From JACVRW01 sp963821275 (GTDB lineage Bacteria; Actinomycetota; Thermoleophilia; Solirubrobacterales; Thermoleophilaceae), in NCBI GenBank assembly GCA_963821275.1, contig CAWGDF010000001.1, positions 620,001 through 684,000 on the forward strand: 64,000 bases of DNA, written 5' to 3'. Each line of letters opens with the position of its first letter. Positions within the stretch are counted from its first letter, which is position 1. Shown in pieces: positions 60,091 through 64,000 of the stretch. The position numbers were made by a program, and so were the translations under genes. Below the pieces are notes generated by a model. The model searched no databases. It saw only the letters and a list, made by a program, of their open reading frames with translations, and had not been told where the DNA came from.

Positions 60091-60615
60091 CTAGCGGGGC
60101 TCGAGCTGCGCCCTTATCTCACCTCCGGGCCGGGCGCTGCTGTGGACGTTCACGTACGTGGCACCCGCCTCGATCGCCCGCACCAGCTCGTCGAACTCGC
60201 CCGGTGCAATTCCCTCAGCTGTCGGACCGACTACGTCTCTGGCGCGGATCGTGCCCTCGATCGTGGCCGGAGCCGGCGGGCAGGGCTGCGTGCCGATCGG
60301 ACCGTTGCCCAGGTTCGAGCACAGGAACGCCGAGATCCCGCCGTTGATCGCGCGCTGTCCGAAGTGGATGTGCGCCTGGGTCACGTCGCTCTCGAGCTCG
60401 CGGTAGCGGAGCCGGTAGGTGATCGACCCGTCCTCGCCCGCATGAACTCTGGCCTGGAAGCGGCCGTTGCCGTCCGTCGAAAGCGCCGGCACCTCTTCGT
60501 AGCCCGTCAGCTGCTCGCGCAGCTCGGTTCCTCCGCCCGCCATCGCCACCCCGGCCGCGACGGCCCCGGAGGCAGCCACCGCCACCGCGGTCACCAGCTT
60601 GACCCGTCCCGTCAT
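60091..60615 (-). CDS. CHRD-domain secreted protein
   Basis: The product is 174 residues with AGGAGG-type ribosome site and a signal peptide (VTAVAVAASGAVAAGVAMA-GG). The rest is a CHRD domain: LREQLTGYEEVPALSTDGNG, ITYRLRYRELESDVTQAHIH, FGQRAINGGISAFLC and YVNVHSSARPGGEIRAQL. CHRD is a beta-sandwich named from chordin. Bacterial copies are exported and of unknown role. Two pairs of possible metal residues (AHIHFG, NVHS) are conserved in the family. Confidence 0.85.
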   Translation of the reverse strand: MTGRVKLVTAVAVAASGAVAAGVAMAGGGTELREQLTGYEEVPALSTDGNGRFQARVHAGEDGSITYRLRYRELESDVTQAHIHFGQRAINGGISAFLCSNLGNGPIGTQPCPPAPATIEGTIRARDVVGPTAEGIAPGEFDELVRAIEAGATYVNVHSSARPGGEIRAQLEPR

Positions 60616-60724
60616 CTCCTCACCTCCTGTCGGGAACGACGGGGGATACGCAGCGGAGGCCGACTTGGCCGTCGGGGTTGGACATCACGCCCGTCTCCAT
60701 CGACGAGCTGCGGGGCGCGGGCGC

Positions 60725-61018
60725 CTAGGCCCGGAGGGGAACCCGCAGGAGGGAGCGCAGGCCCCGGCTCGGGCGTGCGGGGGAAGATTCCTCCAGCTGC
60801 TCGCGGCGCAGCTCGAGCAGCGCCACCAGCTCGGCGGTGGGCTCGAACGGATCCGCGACCGGCCGGCCGCCTCCCAGCGGCAGGGCGGCGAGCATGCGCT
60901 CACCGGCCTCCACGATCAATGCGGGGCCCCGCGGCGGCCTGGCGCTGTCCAGTGCAGCCAGCCGGGCGAGCTCGACCTCGTCGCTGGGACGCGACCTGCG
61001 AACGGTGATGTTTTGCAT
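60725..61018 (-). CDS. Small protein with GNAT-like start, unknown function
   Basis: The product is 97 residues, with AAGGAGG at ideal distance from the ATG. The first part ITVRRSRPSDEVELARLAAL resembles the first helix of GNAT acetyltransferases. RPPRGPALIVEAGERMLAAL and ADPFEPTAELVALLELRREQ follow. The acetyl-CoA motif A is absent, so it is not an active GNAT. I recall this short form as common in Solirubrobacterales. Divergent from the MocR gene, 63 bp apart. Confidence 0.65.
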   Translation of the reverse strand: MQNITVRRSRPSDEVELARLAALDSARPPRGPALIVEAGERMLAALPLGGGRPVADPFEPTAELVALLELRREQLEESSPARPSRGLRSLLRVPLRA

Positions 61019-61068
61019 GACTGGCCTCCTTGATGTCTTACATTAAGTGCAATACTGCCGACAACTGG

Positions 61069-61074
61069 TAGTCT
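61069..61074 (+). promoter_or_regulatory. -10 element of the MocR gene
   Basis: TAGTCT lies 7 nt before the ATG at 61082, with no Shine-Dalgarno. On the other strand a TAATGT lies within the same 60-bp gap for the small protein. Confidence 0.45.
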
Positions 61075-61081
61075 AAGCGTT

Positions 61082-62596
61082 ATGAGCCGTCCTACAATGT
61101 CGTACAAAGTCGACTTGTCTACGTTGCAGCGCGGCGGGGAGGTCTCGCTGACCCAGCAGCTCGTGGACCGCTTCGCCGAGGCGATCGAGGAAGGGCGGCT
61201 CGAGCCGGGCGAGAAGCTGCCCCCGACACGCGGGCTGGCGGACCAGGTGGGCGTCAACCACCTCACCGCCGCGCGCGTCTACCGCAGGCTGGCCGAGCTC
61301 GGCTACGTGACCGCCAGCGTGGGCCGCGGGACGTTCGTGCGCGCGCTCGCGCCTGCGGGAAGCGCCGAGCACGGCGACGACTGGCAGGTCTACGCGCTCC
61401 CGCGGCGGGAGCCGAGCTATCCCGAGCAGGTGCTGAGCGAGGCCTTCGCGAGCGCGGGACGACCTGGATTGATCTCGCTCGCGATCGGTTGGCCGTCTCC
61501 TAGCCTCTATCCGACCGACGAGCTCGCCCGCATTACCGCCAGTGTGTTCGAGGAGGAGGGCGGCGAGGCCCTCTCCTACTTGCCGGCGGAGGGATTGTGG
61601 AGCTTCCGGGAGCAGCTGGCGGCAAGGGGCCGGGAGGCGGGCTGGGCCGAGGAGCCGGACGAGGTGATCGTCACGTCGGGGGCAAAGCAGGCGCTGAGCC
61701 TCACAGCCCGCGCGACGCTCGAGCCGGGTGATGTGGCGGTGATCGAGTCGCCTACGTTCGTGGGGATGCTCGACTCGCTGCGCCAGACCGGGGCCCGGGT
61801 CATCGGAGTTCCCGTCGACGAAGACGGCCTCGACGTGAGTGCCCTGGAGCACCTGCTCGCCCGTCACGAGGTCAAGCTGGTGGCCCTGCAGACCGCCTGC
61901 CAGAACCCGACCGGACGCGACCTGTCAGACGAGCGCCGGCAGCGGCTGGCCGCGCTGGCCGTCGAGCGCAACTTCTTCCTCCTCGAGGACCGGGTCTACG
62001 CCGACGCTCGCTTCGCGGGCGAGACCGTGCGCCCGCTGCGCGAGCTCGCTCCGGCGCACGTGATTTATGTGAACTCGCTTTCCAAGGTGGTCGGCGGAGG
62101 GCTCCGTGCAGGCTGGATCGCGGCCCGGGGCCCTGTCCGCGAGCGGCTGGCCCTGCTCAAGCTCGAGGACGACTTCCACACGCCCACGCTCATCCAGCAC
62201 ATGGCCGCACGCTGGCTGGCCGCGGGTGCGCACGACCGCCACATACAGGACACGCTCCCCTTTTACCTCGAGCGCCGGGACGCCCTGCTGGCTGCGCTGG
62301 AGAAGCACCTCGCGGGCGAATACCACGTCGATCCGCCGCAGGGCGGGCACCACGTGTGGGTCACGCTTCGGCGGCCCCTGGACCAGCGCGCGCTCTACTC
62401 CGAGGCCGCCCGGCACGGCGTTTCGTTCACACCAGGAGATGCCATCACGGCCGAGCGCCGTTCCCAGACCTCCTTCCGGCTGTCCTTCTCCCTGGTCGAG
62501 CCGGCGGAGCTCGACGAGGGCGTGCGTCGCCTGGCGCGGGCGATCCGGGAGGTACGCCGCCGCGCCCGCGGCGCCGTGGCAGCGCCTATGTCCTAG
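61082..62596 (+). CDS. MocR-type regulator (GntR wHTH fused to aminotransferase fold)
   Basis: The product is 504 residues. Residues 20-90 form a GntR winged helix (LTQQLVDRFAEAIEEGRLEP, VNHLTAARVYRRLAELGYVT). Residues about 110-490 form a type-I PLP aminotransferase domain (CQNPTGRDLSDERRQRL, LEDRVYAD, NSLSKVVGGGLRAGW with Lys335 as PLP anchor, RLSFSL). MocR proteins often control PLP synthesis or amino-acid genes. Here it sits opposite a small protein and is followed by an overlapping convergent MarR gene. PLP-binding residues look intact. Confidence 0.9.
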   Translation: MSRPTMSYKVDLSTLQRGGEVSLTQQLVDRFAEAIEEGRLEPGEKLPPTRGLADQVGVNHLTAARVYRRLAELGYVTASVGRGTFVRALAPAGSAEHGDDWQVYALPRREPSYPEQVLSEAFASAGRPGLISLAIGWPSPSLYPTDELARITASVFEEEGGEALSYLPAEGLWSFREQLAARGREAGWAEEPDEVIVTSGAKQALSLTARATLEPGDVAVIESPTFVGMLDSLRQTGARVIGVPVDEDGLDVSALEHLLARHEVKLVALQTACQNPTGRDLSDERRQRLAALAVERNFFLLEDRVYADARFAGETVRPLRELAPAHVIYVNSLSKVVGGGLRAGWIAARGPVRERLALLKLEDDFHTPTLIQHMAARWLAAGAHDRHIQDTLPFYLERRDALLAALEKHLAGEYHVDPPQGGHHVWVTLRRPLDQRALYSEAARHGVSFTPGDAITAERRSQTSFRLSFSLVEPAELDEGVRRLARAIREVRRRARGAVAAPMS

Positions 62597-63045
62597 GCCG
62601 TCGAGCCCGGGGCGACACGCTGCCAGAGCTCACCCAGCGTGCGCAGCTCGGCGCGGGAGTAGTGGCGCAGGAACCGCTCGCGCACTCCCTCGAGGTGTGT
62701 CGCCCGAGCCTGGTCGAACAGGGCACGGCCCCGATCGGTGATCGTGGCGAACCAGCCGCGGGCGTCGTCCTCGCAGCGCTCACGCTCGAGCAGGCCGTCA
62801 CGCTCCAGGCGGTCGACCAAGCGCGTGAGCCCGCTCCGGCTAAGCAGAACGGAATCGGCCAAGTCGGACATACGCATCCGCCCCCCCGGCGAATCGGCCA
62901 GAAACAGCAGCACCTCGTAGGAGGAGAGCGGCAGGCCATGCCGACTCGCGAGCTCGGCGTCCAGCGCCCGGGTGAGGTCGGCGTGGACCCGCAACATTCC
63001 GCGCCAGGCGGCGAGCTCTTCGGCGTCGAGCAACGGGGGAGACAC
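62593..63045 (-). CDS. MarR-family transcription regulator
   Basis: The product is 150 residues from a GTG. It has ELASRHGLPLSSYEVLLFLA, MRMSDLADSVLLSRSGLTRL and VDRLERDGLLERERCEDDAR (wing with D-R), and the C-terminal helix ELRTLGELWQRVAPG. It lies divergent from the esterase gene (34 bp), with a palindrome ATTGC-TGAT-GCAAT over the esterase start. It probably represses that gene in response to a phenolic or lipophilic ligand. Its end overlaps the MocR stop by 4 nt. Confidence 0.88.
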   Translation of the reverse strand: MSPPLLDAEELAAWRGMLRVHADLTRALDAELASRHGLPLSSYEVLLFLADSPGGRMRMSDLADSVLLSRSGLTRLVDRLERDGLLERERCEDDARGWFATITDRGRALFDQARATHLEGVRERFLRHYSRAELRTLGELWQRVAPGSTA

Positions 63046-63072
63046 CGTGGACGTCGGGGACTCGCTAGGGTA

Positions 63073-63086
63073 ATTGCTGATGCAAT
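63073..63086. promoter_or_regulatory. MarR-type operator over the esterase start codon
   Basis: ATTGC-TGAT-GCAAT is a perfect 5-bp inverted repeat with a 4-nt spacer, extended by TNA..TNA-like symmetry outside. It covers the ATG of the esterase gene. The TAGGGT box 8 nt before the ATG puts it at the transcription start. Confidence 0.6.
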
Positions 63087-63730
63087 CAGTCTACCGTGAA
63101 CCCGCCGGAGCGCCGGAGGGCGCCCTCGTCCTCTTCCATGGGCGGGGGGCCGACGAGCGCGACCTCCTTCCCCTCCTCGATCTGCTCGACCCCGAGCGGC
63201 GGCTGCTGGGGCTGACCCTGCGCGGCCCTCTGACGCTTCCCCCGGGCGGCGCGCACTGGTACGTCGTCCCGCGGGTCGGCTTCCCGGACCTCGACACCTT
63301 TCACTCCACCTACGACGCCGTGGCCACAGAGCTCGACAGCTTCCTGGCCGAGCACGACCTCCCGCCCGAGCGCATGGTGCTGGGCGGTTTCTCGCAGGGC
63401 GCGGTGATGTCGTACGCGCTCGGCCTGGGCGAGGGCCGGCCGCGCCCCGCGGCCGTGATGGCGCTCAGCGGCTTCATTCCGACCGTCGACGGCTTCGCGA
63501 TCGACCCGGCCAATGCCGCCGGGCTGCCGGTGGCGATCGGGCACGGTGAGCACGACCCGGTGATCCCGGTCGAGTTTGCGCGCGACGCCCGCGAGCGCCT
63601 GCGTGACGCCGGCGCTGAGCTGACCTACCGCGAGTCGCCGATGGGCCACAGCATCGATCCGGGCTTCCTGGGTGAGCTGCGCGGCTGGCTCGCGGACGCG
63701 GTGACGAGGGTCACGCCGCCTCGCCGCTGA
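63080..63730 (+). CDS. Carboxylesterase/phospholipase (AB hydrolase, YpfH-like)
   Basis: The product is 216 residues. It has GALVLFHGRGADERDLLPL, LGGFSQGAVMSYALGL (Ser105), PVAIGHGEHDPVIPV (Asp159) and YRESPMGHSIDPG (His190), a complete triad. The family (phospholipase/carboxylesterase, PF02230) hydrolyses short acyl esters or acyl-proteins. Divergent MarR control is likely. An in-frame TTG six bases earlier is a poorer start. Confidence 0.88.
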   Translation: MQSVYREPAGAPEGALVLFHGRGADERDLLPLLDLLDPERRLLGLTLRGPLTLPPGGAHWYVVPRVGFPDLDTFHSTYDAVATELDSFLAEHDLPPERMVLGGFSQGAVMSYALGLGEGRPRPAAVMALSGFIPTVDGFAIDPANAAGLPVAIGHGEHDPVIPVEFARDARERLRDAGAELTYRESPMGHSIDPGFLGELRGWLADAVTRVTPPRR

Positions 63731-64000
63731 TGCCCAACTCCCGGTAGGCCGCGAGCGCCTGGGCGCGCAGAGCGCGTGCCAGTTCTTGGTCGCCGGCGGC
63801 GCCGCGGGAGTCGAGCGCCCGGGCGAGGTCGCGCCGGGTGTGGGCCAGCCAGGGCCGGGCGCCGATTCGCTCGTTTGCCTCGAGCGCGTGCTCGAAGTGG
63901 CGGACCGCATCGTCCCGGCGTCCCATCGTCGCCGCCAGCAGTCCCAGATCGCGGGCGATCGAGCCCGTGGTGACCTCCGGATAGCTCACCGCCACACGGT
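63711..64000 (-). CDS. C-terminal end of a large AAA/TPR regulator or cyclase (cut by window edge)
   Basis: The last 90 or so residues are visible: SYPEVTTGSIARDLGLLAAT, DDAVRHFEHALEANERIGAR, PWLAHTRRDLARALDSRG and LAAYRELGISGEAA. This is the usual tail of AAA_16/TPR regulators and of ATPase-linked adenylate cyclases (HFE-AL--N---GARPWLAHT---A). The rest lies beyond the window, so the N-terminal domain cannot be known. It overlaps the esterase stop by 20 nt, convergent. Confidence 0.75.
   Translation of the reverse strand, partial: RVAVSYPEVTTGSIARDLGLLAATMGRRDDAVRHFEHALEANERIGARPWLAHTRRDLARALDSRGAAGDQELARALRAQALAAYRELGISGEAA

Overview
The window looks like a chromosomal piece of a high-GC actinobacterium, most probably class Thermoleophilia (Solirubrobacterales-like). 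This is inferred from the very high GC content, the ECF sigma factors with a SnoaL-like tail, the acidic protein family beside tRNA-Ala, several very large TPR/ATPase transcription regulators, and many start codons with a -10-like hexamer about 6 nt upstream and no Shine-Dalgarno (the leaderless-mRNA pattern common in actinobacteria). No rRNA, CRISPR array, integrase or transposase was recognised.

Layout. 0-5 kb: the end of a D-Ala-D-Ala carboxypeptidase, two tRNA-Ala genes around an acidic protein, a broken formylglycine-generating-enzyme gene, an orphan glycine-betaine-type binding lipoprotein, a DUF4239 membrane protein, and a run of gene fragments (AfsR-type regulator, two VOC, one GNAT). 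5-19 kb: a DUF4062-STAND ATPase, an alpha/beta hydrolase, a DHA2 drug exporter, a secreted protein of unknown family, a 120-bp inverted copy of the tRNA-Ala 3' half, a PA-domain M28 aminopeptidase, a MarR fragment, LtrA with a shifted tail, and a DHFR-like protein/SDR remnant/ECF sigma group. 19-24 kb: a GntR repressor divergent from an NMT1-type ABC transporter plus fumarylpyruvate-hydrolase-like operon, with a clear palindromic operator between them. 24-30 kb: a LuxR regulator with a small partner protein, LDH/MDH, and a methyltransferase-ECF-DHFR-like group.

30-45 kb: a secreted protein, a bacterial lysyl oxidase, a hydrolase, two giant AfsR-type regulators (one upstream of a decayed copy of the DHA2 exporter, one upstream of a FAD oxidase), an MFS exporter, and a small DNA-repair pair (LigD-type polymerase domain and exonuclease III). 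45-50 kb: a P1/DmpA peptidase, an L,D-transpeptidase, a VWA surface protein with a frameshift in its proline linker, and fragments of a VapBC pair and an LLM flavin enzyme. 50-64 kb: secreted and membrane proteins, two LuxR regulators each followed by one target-like gene (SnoaL; a pseudo-hydrolase fused to a FAD oxidase), LysE/Lrp, a CHRD protein, a MocR regulator, a MarR/esterase pair, and the tail of another large regulator.

Two themes recur. First, large ATPase/TPR or LuxR regulators are followed on the same strand by a single small enzyme or transporter, which suggests local sensor-effector pairs. Second, gene remnants and frameshifts are dense (about fifteen), so either this is a decaying accessory region or the assembly carries indels. 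Single-base frameshifts (LtrA, VWA protein, VapB, the ABC ATPase start) could be sequencing errors. Fragments joined end to end cannot be explained that way.
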